From assembly GCA_963930645.1 (NCBI GenBank), contig OZ005661.1, positions 196,329,532 to 196,393,531 on the forward strand: DNA of 64,000 bases, in the 5' to 3' direction. The position numbers and the translations under genes were made by a program. The stretch comes from Salticus scenicus (taxonomy: Eukaryota > Arthropoda > Arachnida > Araneae > Salticidae). Shown in pieces: positions 25,437 through 33,848 of the stretch (its first letter is position 1; each line of letters starts with the position of its first letter). The notes beneath the pieces were generated by a model that was given only the letters and a program-made list of their open reading frames with translations, was not told the DNA's origin and searched no databases.

Positions 25437-25970
25437 ATTTTCAAGGGATATGGCTTAGCTATAAGATAATTTTGATAAAATATGCATACTCTATAGCTAA
25501 ATTTAAGGGATCTGAATTTAAAAATTTAATTTTTTCATTTAAAATTCACATTTTTTTCTTGTAAAATTTAAAATTTTTAAAGACTAAGTGTGGCGGTCAT
25601 TATACTCTGATCTCTAAATTTTCAAGGGATATGGCTTAGCTATAAGATAAATATGAAACTTGGTAAAATATACAGACTCGATAGCTAAATTTAAGGGATC
25701 TGAATTTAAAATTTTAATTTTTTCGTTTAAAATTTACCGTGTAAAATTTAAAATTTCTAAAGACTAAGTGTGGCAGTCATTATAATTCTAAATTTTCAAG
25801 GGATATGGCTTAGCTATAAGATAAATATGAAACTTGGTAAAATATACAGACTCAATAGCTAAATTTAAGGGATCTGAATTTAAAAATTTAATTTTTTTCG
25901 TTTAAAATTTACATTTTATATGTAAAATTTAAAAGTTTTAAAGATTAAGTGTAGCCAAGCCAGTCATTAT
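25437..25970 (+). repeat. three tandem ~177-bp repeats (left)
   Basis: Three copies start near 25,437, 25,617 and 25,791 with TTTTCAAGGGATATGGCTTA and end with CTAAGTGTGG(C/T)..GTCATTATA. They are non-coding and lie between hairpin and the next promoter. Mirror copy at about 50,395-50,930. Confidence 0.8.
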
Positions 25971-25974
25971 AATC

Positions 25975-26300
25975 TAATCTCTATAAAAAGATTTTCGAGA
26001 GACAGGATATTATGCAAGCCTTTCCTCAGGATGCTTGATAAGCGGCTCCCGGTTAAAATTACAATCAGATCTCTATAAAAAGAGTTTTCGAGAAGTGTTG
26101 ACAGGATATTATGTAAGCCTTTCCTCAGGAAGCCCGGTTATAATCAGATCTCTATAAAAAGATTTTTCCAGAAGTATTGACAGGATATTATGTAAGCCTT
26201 TCCTCAGGATGCCCGGTTATAATCAGATCGATAAAAATTGCTCAAGAGACAGGATATTATGCAAGCCTTTCCTCTTGATAACGTAGAAAATTACTATCAG
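25975..26300 (+). repeat. upstream repeat array of the 26,407 gene (left)
   Basis: Four copies of ATCTCTATAAAAAG..GACAGGATATTATG(C/T)AAGCC..TTTCCTC at spacings of about 70-110 bp. Each contains the CAGGATATT motif found upstream of most promoters here, so this is a likely regulatory array. Mirror copy at about 50,050-50,390. Confidence 0.7.
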
Positions 26301-26320
26301 ATCCTATTGATAAGACCGGG

Positions 26321-26329
26321 TATATATAC
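26321..26329 (+). promoter_or_regulatory. TATA box of the 26,407 gene
   Basis: TATATATAC 78 bases before the ATG, in the same CCGGGTATATATACGAG context as the protein A promoter. Confidence 0.7.
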
Positions 26330-26406
26330 GAGTGTCCAGCGAGAGCTCTTCAATTGCTAGTCGATCTCTCTACTAGCTGCTTAGATTCATTAGCTCTCTG
26401 TCAGTC

Positions 26407-26937
26407 ATGTTTTTCCATGTAAAAAATTATGCCTATGGCGTTGCCTTTAAATGCTTAATGGCCTCTGATGGCACCCTGTTTGTCCGGGCTGAGGACCTGG
26501 CTATCTACTCAAGGCATCCTCTAGATCTCCATTTTGCCGAGAGATATGCAGGCCTCACCGTCCGAGATGTAATGGACCCTAAAATCGATTTACCCAAATG
26601 GCTCGCTAAGACGAGAATCTTCTCCATTAGCGAAGCCAAACATCATTTGGGAGGGTTCATGGGCAGACAGGAGTTTGATAAGATGTTCGATGGTTCGGCC
26701 ATGGTGAAATACCAGGCTAACATGAAGCTCAGCTTCGAGAAAGCCATAGGTGTTAGATTTGTAGAAAGGTCCCATACCAAGTTCGAAGACTTCCTTGCCA
26801 CATACCAACTACATGTGAGGAAATTTTTTAAACTTGAATATGAGGATTATGAATTATACAAATCCCAAATGACCGGACCGTTGAAGATGACCATCAGGAG
26901 GTCATCTAATGAGCAACCCATAGAGAGCTTGTGTTAA
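26407..26937 (+). CDS. BRO-N-like protein C (left copy)
   Basis: A 176-residue protein. TLFVRAEDLAIYSRHP (residues 23-38) corresponds to the BRO-N signature in A and B but lacks the usual glycine that follows. IDLPKWLAKTRIFSISEAK (60-78) and SHTKFEDFLATYQ (122-134) align with A and B. It ends in a basic KMTIRRSS stretch. Third member of one paralogous set with the same gene size and same 3' hairpin type. Residue 136 is H here and Q in the right copy. Function is unknown beyond the fold assignment. Confidence 0.8.
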   Translation: MFFHVKNYAYGVAFKCLMASDGTLFVRAEDLAIYSRHPLDLHFAERYAGLTVRDVMDPKIDLPKWLAKTRIFSISEAKHHLGGFMGRQEFDKMFDGSAMVKYQANMKLSFEKAIGVRFVERSHTKFEDFLATYQLHVRKFFKLEYEDYELYKSQMTGPLKMTIRRSSNEQPIESLC

Positions 26938-26953
26938 TCTTTAAAATGAGAGT

Positions 26954-27025
26954 AAAAAAATGGGTCGAACGAGGTGTCTCATGGCAGAATTTCTGTCTTT
27001 GACACCTCGTTCGACCCATTTTTTT
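26954..27025 (+). terminator. 3' hairpin module of the 26,407 gene
   Basis: A7-TGGGTCGAACGAGGTGTC pairs perfectly with its complement ending CCCATTTTTTT. The loop (CTCATGGCAGA..CTGTCTTTGAC) is nearly the same as that of protein A's hairpin, although stem bases differ. CCAACATTGGA follows. Confidence 0.8.
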
Positions 27026-27657
27026 GCGATAGATATAGTGCCAACATTGGACGGGTTTAATTTAAGACTTTGATGCTAAGGGGACTTAATTTAAGTATTT
27101 ATAAAAAAAATCTATTAAGCTAGTATTGAAGAGGTTATCAGCATAAAAAAATAATTAAGACGTTTAAGTTGAGACTTTACAATTTTTTTAAGGTTGGTTG
27201 GTTGATATATATTTATAATGCTAATTGAATTAAGTATATTTTCAAATTTAAAAAAAATTGAAAATTTTGCAAATTTGACCAACTTTAGAAACGTGATCTT
27301 AAAATAAAAATATTTTTGAAAACTAATCGTGGAATCGTGATTCTTATTACATATACATAGTAAAATAAGCAATTTAATTACTTTTCAGTCGTTTTTTTTT
27401 CAAATTTAAAAAAAATTGAAAATTTTGCAAATTTGACCAACTTTAGAAACGTGATCTTAAAATAAAAATATTTTTGAAAACTAATCGTGGAATCGTGATT
27501 CTTATTACATATACATAGTAAAATAAGCAATTTAATTACTTTTCAGTCGTTTTTTTTCAAATTTAAAAAAAATTGAAAATTTTGACAGAGGTGATGACAC
27601 ATCAGCAAATTTAGATAAACTGTTACTTTAGCATGATATATATATAGGCTAGCTAGA

Positions 27658-27683
27658 GTCAATCAATCAATCAACCAACCTTG

Positions 27684-27751
<68 letters not shown>

Positions 27752-27770
27752 CAAGGTTGGTTGGTTGATA
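27658..27770. repeat. CCAACC-A/T-GGTTGG palindrome
   Basis: A-tract followed by T-tract between CCAACCTTG and CAAGGTTGG, inside the 155-bp repeat array. Confidence 0.9.
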
Positions 27771-28501
27771 TATATATATATAATGCTAATTGAATTAAGT
27801 ATATTTTCAAAAATGAAGATTTAGACTTTGAGTTGACTATTGCAAATTCAACCAACTTTAGAAACGTGATCTTAAAATAAAAATATTTTTGAAAACTAAT
27901 CGTGGAATCGTGATTCTTATTACATATACATAGTAAAATAAGCAATTTAATTACTTTTCAGTCGTTTTTTTTCAAATTTAAAAAAAAATGAAAATTTTGC
28001 AAATTCGACCAACTTTAGAAACGTGATCTTAAAATAAAAATATTTTTGAAAACTAATCGTGGAATCGTGATTCTTATTACATATACATAGTAAAATAAGC
28101 AATTTAATTACTTTTCTGTCGTTTTTTTTTCAAATTTAAAAAAAAATTGAAAATTTGACCAACTTTAGAAACGTGATCTTAAAATAAAAATATTTTTGAA
28201 AACTAATCGTGGAATCGTGATTCTTATTACATATACATAGTAAAATAAGCAATTTAATTACTTTTCAGTCGTTTTTTTCAAATTTAAAAAAAATTGAAAA
28301 TTTTGCAAATTTGGCCAACTTTAGAAACGTGATCTTAAAATAAAAATATTTTTGAAATCTAATCGTGGAATCGTGATTCTTATTACATATACATAGTAAA
28401 ATAAGCAATTTAATTACTTTTCAGTCGTTTTTTTTCAAATTTAAAAAAAATTGAAAATTTTGACAGAGGTGGTGGCACATCAGCAAATTTAGATAAACTG
28501 T

Positions 28502-28576
28502 TACTTTAGCATGATATATATAGGCTAGCTAGAGTCAATCAATCAACCAACCTTGAAAAAAAAAAAAAAAAAAAAA

Positions 28577-28615
<39 letters not shown>

Positions 28616-28669
28616 GTTGGTTGATTGATTGATTGCCTCTAGCTAGCCTATATATATTATGCTAAAGTA
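28502..28669. repeat. long CCAACC palindrome with TATATATA arms
   Basis: Arms run from ACTTTAGCATGATATATATA through GGCTAGCTAGAG to CCAACC, then A- and T-tracts and the reverse complement. About 168 bp in all, near-perfect. Confidence 0.9.
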
Positions 28670-28689
28670 TATACATTATCATTGTCCAG

Positions 28690-28925
28690 CAATGCTTATC
28701 TGCGTCTATAAAAATGCATCCTGTTTTCATAGCAAATGAGTTATACAATATCCTGTTTCCGCGACATCTATAATAAGCCTTATCTCATCCTGTTCTCGTA
28801 GAAACTGACTTATGCAATATCCTGTCTTCAGATTGGCAATATCCTGTTTCCGCGACATCTATAATAAGCCTTATCTCATCCTGTTTTCGTAGAAACTGAC
28901 TTATGCAATATCCTGTCTTCAGATT
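28690..28925. promoter_or_regulatory. cluster of ATCCTGT motifs without gene (left)
   Basis: ATCCTGTTTTC / ATCCTGTTTCCGCG / ATCCTGTCTTCAG occur six to eight times, with TATAATAAGCCTTATCTC between. The same cluster precedes the TATA box of the 33,849 gene, but here no gene follows. Mirror at about 47,450-47,660. Confidence 0.5.
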
Positions 28926-29365
28926 ATACTAATTGAATTAAGTATATTTTCAAAAATGAAGATTTAGACTTTGAGTTGACTATTGCAAATTCGACCAACT
29001 TTAGAAACGTAATCTTAAAATAAAAATATTTTTGAAAACTAATCGTGGAATCGTGATTCTTATTACATATACATAGTAAAATAAGCAATTTAATTACTTT
29101 CAGTCGTTTTTTTTCAAATTTAAAAAAAATGAAAATTTTGCAAATTTGACCAACTTTAGAAACGTAATCTTAAAATAAAAATATTTTTGAAAACTAATCG
29201 TGGAATCGTGATTCTTATTACATATACATAGTGAAATAAGCAATTAATTACTTTTCAGTTGTTTTTTTTCAAATTTAAAAAAAATTGAAAATTTTGACAG
29301 AGGTGGTGGTACATCAGCAAATTTAGATAAACTGTTACTTTAGCATGATATATATAGGCTAGCTA

Positions 29366-29393
29366 GAGTCAATCAATCAATCAACCAACCTTC

Positions 29394-29459
<66 letters not shown>

Positions 29460-29488
29460 CAAAGGTTGGTTGATTGGTTGATTGACTC
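29366..29488. repeat. CCAACC-A/T-GGTTGG palindrome
   Basis: Lies about 35 bases beyond the stop codon of the 29,524 gene; that gene has no GGGCCGAACG-type hairpin, so this palindrome may take its place at the 3' end. Confidence 0.9.
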
Positions 29489-29523
29489 AAACATTTTTTT
29501 TCACAGTTGGTAGTTTAACATAA

Positions 29524-30207
29524 TTAAACTCTCTCTCTACGAGCCAGCTTGACGGTCAACTCATACGCTCTGTCTTTTTCATCAACTACATAGTCTTTTT
29601 CTATTTCCTCAAACTTTCTCTTAACCGTAGCAGTCAATTCTTGAAGCATGTCGCCCGATTTGACAGACCATATACCTTCAGCTCTCACACGCATGGAAAA
29701 GTTGCTAGGTTTCTCTTCTTCAGTATCCCCATACCTGGATTCTACCGACGGGGGTGCGTAGATATTCGTATGTTGTTCGCAGACTGCGCTCGAGTATTCG
29801 TAATACCCTTTAAGCCAATCTTGTAAATTCATCTCGCCTTCGTTTCGAACTGTGATTTCAAAGGCCATCCTTCTGCTGAACGGTATAATGCTGGGATACG
29901 TAGAGGTTACCCGGCCATCGGTCCACAGTTTCTGGATACGGCAGATTTCCTCGATAGGCATTCGGTGCGTCTTCACAAGTACCTGAAGCATATCGTTGAA
30001 ATCAAACACGCGCCTGGAACTCATGTTCAAGCGTTGTGCATTGGGATATAGATTAGCCAGATCCTTGTTGGAATATCGATGTGCAAAGTTGTAAGGTGAC
30101 GCGTAGCCTAGATATTTGCCAACATCGACGGCTATGAAATAAACATCTCTACCAACAGTAGCAGCGATGAGTGCAGGTTTGGTATCAAAACAAATTTTCA
30201 GATACAT
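29524..30207 (-). CDS. BRO-N-like protein D (left copy)
   Basis: A 227-residue protein from the ATG at 30207. A longer frame reaching 30270 would run back over the initiator and is rejected. Residues 22-38 read VYFIAVDVGKYLGYASP, the best BRO-N match in the window, followed by FAHRYSN. Further on are IQKLWTDGRV and MNLQDWLKGYY, both shared with the BRO-like/RING protein at 62,175, so these two form a second paralogous branch. The C-terminal third is charged and probably helical (KRKFEEIEKDYVVDEKDRAYEL). Probable DNA-binding protein by family. Identical protein at 46,173-46,856. Confidence 0.85.
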   Translation of the reverse strand: MYLKICFDTKPALIAATVGRDVYFIAVDVGKYLGYASPYNFAHRYSNKDLANLYPNAQRLNMSSRRVFDFNDMLQVLVKTHRMPIEEICRIQKLWTDGRVTSTYPSIIPFSRRMAFEITVRNEGEMNLQDWLKGYYEYSSAVCEQHTNIYAPPSVESRYGDTEEEKPSNFSMRVRAEGIWSVKSGDMLQELTATVKRKFEEIEKDYVVDEKDRAYELTVKLARRERV

Positions 30208-30239
30208 GATTGCGCTATGATCTTTCAATAAACAGAGGA

Positions 30240-30303
30240 CAGAATGATGGTAGCTTGAGTACGGAACCACTATTTATATAGAATATCCATGAGTGGGCGT
30301 GGC
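30240..30303 (-). promoter_or_regulatory. promoter of the 30,207 gene
   Basis: In gene sense: GCCACGCCCACTC (30,291-30,303), TATATAAATA (30,271-30,280) and CATCATTCTG ending at 30,240. The right-arm copy has TATACAAATA instead. Confidence 0.7.
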
Positions 30304-30304
30304 A

Positions 30305-30306
<2 letters not shown>

Positions 30307-30370
<64 letters not shown>

Positions 30371-30395
30371 CTCAGTTGGTTGGTTGATTGTTATT
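30307..30395. repeat. A/T-tract hairpin next to promoter
   Basis: Long A-run then T-run. The CCAACC-type arm is present only on the right side (CAGTTGGTTGGTTGATTG); the left side carries the GGGCGTGGC box instead. Confidence 0.85.
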
Positions 30396-30418
30396 TATTT
30401 TTTTTTTAAGTTAGTTGT

Positions 30419-31261
30419 TTATTTAGTTATCATCTTTGATCTAGAAAACTTCTTTATAAGCTTATCCGCCTCGTTTTCAATCTCTCTACGAATCGAGTCC
30501 AAGTCATAGCTGCAGTCCTTTTCATAGACTGAAATTATATCTTTTAGCGAATCGCTCACCATTTCTTCTTTGATTTTTTCAAAGTCTTCGCCGATTTTGG
30601 AGTACGCAGATAGGTATCTATTATAATTTACATAATTTTTGATCTTGTACTTGTTCAGAGCTTGTTCGTTGAACTGCTTACGCTTAACCTTAAAAATGTT
30701 CCTAGAGCGTGGAGATTCTTCGGCGTCGGCCTTCATGACAAATCCTTCTAGCGGACACTCTGCATAAGCGCTGGGATACGTTTCAACTTTTTCGTACAGA
30801 TCCCCTATCGTTTGGTAATCTAAATCTAAGATGGGTACGTGGGGTAGCTTCACTCGCTGGAAAATGTTCACGGCGTCGCTATACTTCATAAACGTATCTG
30901 AATCCAGTTGGTAGATGTCGAAGGCCCGAAAAAAGACAGTCTTGCTACCGAATACTGCTTCGGATTCAAAGTCACGATAGGTTATTCTCTTCATGTGGCT
31001 TCCGAATACTTCTCCATAAATGATAAAATTGTCATGTAAAATGTCTTTGATAAGCCGTACCTTTTCCGACAGCGGTTCCAAGATTGCGTTCAAGTTAAAA
31101 AGGCGTGTCTTTTCATCTAGCACAACGTTTCTAGATTGTATCCTGAACGTATTCTTCACGTAGCCAATACCGATATTAGAGCCATCCAATTTTTCGGTAG
31201 CTATTAAAGGTATGCCCGAATAAATTTGGCTTGTGATCTCGTGGTACTTGATAAGAGCCAT
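30419..31261 (-). CDS. RNA ligase, Rnl2-like (left copy)
   Basis: A 280-residue protein with the nucleotidyltransferase motifs of ATP-dependent RNA ligases in order. Motif I is EKLDGSNIGI, with K24 the expected AMP-accepting lysine. Then follow an arginine-containing FRIQSRN strand (39-45), motif III FIIYGEVFG (79-87), motif IIIa FFRAFDIY (110-117), motif IV EGFVMK (172-177) and motif V FKVK (190-193). T4 Rnl2-type enzymes seal nicks in RNA through ligase-AMP and RNA-adenylate intermediates. Rnl2 has a helical C-terminal domain; here residues 205-280 are charged and probably helical. RNA repair or tRNA-break sealing during infection is an inference. No polynucleotide kinase/phosphatase is visible in the window. 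Identical protein at 45,122-45,964. Confidence 0.9.
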   Translation of the reverse strand: MALIKYHEITSQIYSGIPLIATEKLDGSNIGIGYVKNTFRIQSRNVVLDEKTRLFNLNAILEPLSEKVRLIKDILHDNFIIYGEVFGSHMKRITYRDFESEAVFGSKTVFFRAFDIYQLDSDTFMKYSDAVNIFQRVKLPHVPILDLDYQTIGDLYEKVETYPSAYAECPLEGFVMKADAEESPRSRNIFKVKRKQFNEQALNKYKIKNYVNYNRYLSAYSKIGEDFEKIKEEMVSDSLKDIISVYEKDCSYDLDSIRREIENEADKLIKKFSRSKMITK

Positions 31262-31340
31262 CGTAAATAAATTAGAAACAGGACGTATTGTCTGGTCAGA
31301 CTAGAAAATATCTAATAAGCTATTTCAATGAGTATGAAGA

Positions 31341-31380
31341 CAGAATGAATGTAGCTTGAGTACGGAGCCGCTATTTATAC
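31341..31380 (-). promoter_or_regulatory. promoter of the RNA ligase (left)
   Basis: TATAAATAGCGGCTCCGTAC and, 25 bases on, ACATTCATTCTG in gene sense; ATG is about 80 bases further. Confidence 0.7.
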
Positions 31381-31428
31381 TAAATATAAATCAACTAATC
31401 AACCAACCATCTGAAAAAAAAAAAAAAA

Positions 31429-31466
<38 letters not shown>

Positions 31467-31534
31467 GGTTGGTTGATTAGTTGATTTATATTTAGTATAA
31501 ATAGCGGCTCCGTACTCAAGCTACATTCATTCTG
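31341..31534. repeat. palindrome carrying a promoter in each arm
   Basis: The whole promoter of the RNA ligase (CAGAATGAATGTAGC.. to ..TTTATACTAAATATAA) is duplicated in reverse on the far side of an A/T core. One arm reads left into the ligase; the other reads right into non-coding DNA. Confidence 0.9.
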
Positions 31535-31544
31535 TTGGTTGGTT

Positions 31545-32006
31545 TTTAAAGTTATTTTTCTAAAGATATTTCTAAGTTGGCTGCTACAGTTCTAAGTTGG
31601 CCGTTAAAGCTATATTTCTAAGTTGGCTACTAAAGCTATATTTCTTTAGCTAATCATTGTAGATGGCGCTACAGTCTATATATAGTATATATATATAGTA
31701 TATCTATTAGGGTGGGTGGGAGTGGAATTTATTTCTTCTACAGTACGGTCATGCATAAACTCGCTCCTGACCCACTTCCTTTAAAATAGGATAAAATAGC
31801 GTAATTTATACAATATTGGCTTTGAAAACAAGACTTTTGTCTGACAAATGACAAGATATTGCAGGTTTTCATGAAATCAGAATAGATCATAGGCTTTTAT
31901 AGAAAAATCTAACTCTCTAGTCTTGCTGCAAACCCATTACGAGACATAGTGACTAGACGACCGTTGCTGGCAAATGTCGAGACACAATGAGCGTGTAGTC
32001 ATGTTA
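31545..32006. repeat. conserved non-coding block (left)
   Basis: No ORF. Contains TTCTAAGTTGGC repeats, GCGCTACAGTCTATATATAG, CCACCC-type and TCATGCATAAACTCGCTCCT stretches. Diverged copies occur at about 44,364-44,830 (mirror), 57,400-57,870 and 60,440-60,720, always ending near a CCAACC palindrome. Conservation across four places suggests function or repeated duplication. Confidence 0.65.
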
Positions 32007-32052
32007 GCGATACTATATATAGAGACTGTAATCAACCAACCAACCAACCTTG

Positions 32053-32114
<62 letters not shown>

Positions 32115-32161
32115 CAAGGTTGGTTGGTTGGTTGATTACAGTCTCTATATATAGTATCGCT
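32007..32161. repeat. long CCAACC palindrome
   Basis: Arms AGCGATACTATATATAGAG to CCAACCTTG around an A/T core, near-perfect over about 155 bp. Confidence 0.9.
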
Positions 32162-32333
32162 GACGTGCCACTTCATCAGTCTATCTCAGTCTTTGCCAGC
32201 AACGGTTGTTTCAAGTTTAATGGCAGGATATTATGTAACCCTCGCCGATAGCAACAGGACATCCTCTCTAAGCGATAATCTAAAAGGTCATCCGGTCGAG
32301 CCTTATCAGATATCATGCATCCGCTCGCCAGAG

Positions 32334-32371
32334 TATAAATACCGGCCTCTCGCCTCAGCTTATTCATTCTG
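32334..32371 (+). promoter_or_regulatory. promoter of the 32,389 gene
   Basis: TATAAATA at 32,334 and TTCATTCTG at about 32,363. The same promoter, almost base for base, precedes the paralogue at 56,700. Confidence 0.75.
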
Positions 32372-32388
32372 ACCCTCTGCTTTTTGAA

Positions 32389-33009
32389 ATGGCCACTCTT
32401 TCATTTGACTCTCTGACGGACGAACGAGTTGATTGCGACTGTGTCATAATACCGCAATGGAACGTATTGAACACCCCTCGCATATCTTGTGAGCTAATAT
32501 GTAATTATGACCGTTCTATGAAAATGCCAGCTCCAGCCATTATTCCCAAACCTAAGCCAGCTCCCACACCTAAACCGGCTCTCATTCAAAAACCGGCTCC
32601 AGTTCTCATTCAAAAACCAGCACCAGCACCTAAGCCTGATCCAGTTCCCGCACCTAAGCCTGATCCAGTTCCCACACCTAAGCCTGATCCAGTTCCCACA
32701 CCTGATCCAGTTCAAATTTCAATACCCATGTCAGAGATGATGTATTTTAAAGTACCAACGCTATTAAGCCCGCTACCAAAATCTCCAATTTCAGAAGACC
32801 CGTCCAAAGTAACAGTTTATCGCCCTTGGAAGCCTCCACCGAAGATAGATTTCGTGGTACGGCCTAAACTAAAAACTGCTGGCTTTGAAGATCCTAGAAT
32901 TCGAAGACAGCAGGGCATAGTCGTTCTCAAGTCAATCGTCGATCTGAGAGATGGCAAATGCTATAGCCACATACAAACAGAGGTCAGGAAAAATTACTGT
33001 TGGGTTTAA
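32389..33009 (+). CDS. Pro/Lys-repeat protein (left copy)
   Basis: A 206-residue protein of unknown function. After about 45 ordinary residues comes a run of PKPAP, IQKPAP and PKPDPVP repeats (about 45-110), likely an extended polyproline-type linker. The C-terminal part contains MYFKVPTLLSPLPKSP and YRPWKPPPKIDFVVRPK, both conserved in the shorter protein at 56,700. Two folded ends joined by a repeat linker of variable length is my reading. It may be structural or a docking protein, but no family is recognised. Same protein at 43,371-43,991. Confidence 0.8.
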   Translation: MATLSFDSLTDERVDCDCVIIPQWNVLNTPRISCELICNYDRSMKMPAPAIIPKPKPAPTPKPALIQKPAPVLIQKPAPAPKPDPVPAPKPDPVPTPKPDPVPTPDPVQISIPMSEMMYFKVPTLLSPLPKSPISEDPSKVTVYRPWKPPPKIDFVVRPKLKTAGFEDPRIRRQQGIVVLKSIVDLRDGKCYSHIQTEVRKNYCWV

Positions 33010-33024
33010 GCCCAAACGATTTAT

Positions 33025-33097
33025 AAAAAAATCGGGTCGAACGAAGTGTCTCATGGCAGATTACTGTCTTTGACACTTCGTTCGACCCGTTTTTTTT
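33025..33097 (+). terminator. 3' hairpin module of the 32,389 gene
   Basis: A7-TCGGGTCGAACGAAGTGTC stem with TCATGGCAGA.. loop, 15 bases after the stop; GCCAATATTGGATGCG follows at about 33,110. Confidence 0.8.
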
Positions 33098-33351
33098 GTA
33101 ACAATTATATTGCCAATATTGGATGCGTTTAAGATTTTGACTTAAGATTTTTGACTTAAGAATTTGAATGGATATTTTTATAACTGAAGTCTTGGAGATA
33201 TATATTTTTATATAAACGCTAACTTAAAACAGTTTGGCAAAAAAATATTATTTTCAAATCAAAAACTATAAAATTGAAATGATAAACTTTGAAAATTGCA
33301 AAGTCCAAAAAAAAATAGTATCTTGAAAAAATTATAGAAATCGGCCAAAGA

Positions 33352-33431
33352 CACTTTAACATGATATATATAGGTTAGCTAGAGTCAATCAACCAATCAA
33401 CCAACCTTGAAAAAAAAAAAAAAAAAAAAAA

Positions 33432-33463
<32 letters not shown>

Positions 33464-33521
33464 CAAGGTTGGTTGATTGGTTGATTGACTCTAGCTAACC
33501 TATATATATCATGTTAAAGTG
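33352..33521. repeat. long CCAACC palindrome
   Basis: Arms CACTTTAACATGATATATA to CCAACCTTG around A/T core, about 170 bp. Confidence 0.9.
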
Positions 33522-33529
33522 TATACACT

Positions 33530-33800
33530 ATCATTGTCCAGCAATGCTTATCTGCGTCTATAAAAATGCATCCTGTTTCATAGCAAATGAGTTATACAAT
33601 ATCCTGTTTCCGCGTTTAGCGACAATAATTCTATAAATAGCTCATCCTGTTTTCGTAGAAACTGACTTATGCAATATCCTGTCTTCAGATTGACAATATC
33701 CTGTTTCCGCGTCCAGCGACTCTATAATAAGCCTTATCTTATCCTGTTTTCGTAGAAACTGACTTATGCAATATCCTTCAGATTGACTATATAAGCTCTG
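33530..33800 (+). promoter_or_regulatory. upstream region of the 33,849 gene
   Basis: Seven or so ATCCTGT motifs lie at 33,568-33,778, alternating with ACTGACTTATGCAAT. TATATAAG is at 33,788-33,795 and GCCATTCTCTC follows near 33,818, about 30 bases before the ATG. Confidence 0.7.
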
Positions 33801-33848
33801 GCATTTGATCGAATAGCCATTCTCTCTTCGGAGCTTTAAACTACCAAT

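Larger units (their letters stand above)
27235..29290. repeat. dispersed ~155-bp repeat array (left)
   Basis: At least seven fuller and several partial copies contain CAAATTTAAAAAAAATTGAA, CCAACTTTAGAAACGTRATC, GGAATCGTGATTC and GCAATTTAATTACTTTTCAG in that order, with palindromes of the CCAACC type interspersed. No protein-coding potential; short open frames are products of the repeat. The layout resembles viral homologous-region arrays. Mirror copy at about 47,060-49,120. Confidence 0.8.

Noticed and set aside
27115..29220. Repeated short open frames (LILLCICNKNHDSTISF type)
   Set aside because: They are translations of the 155-bp non-coding repeat, present in several copies with frameshifts.
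29524..30270. Longer N-terminus for protein D (extra 21 residues)
   Set aside because: The extension covers the CATTCTG initiator, so it would not be in the mRNA.
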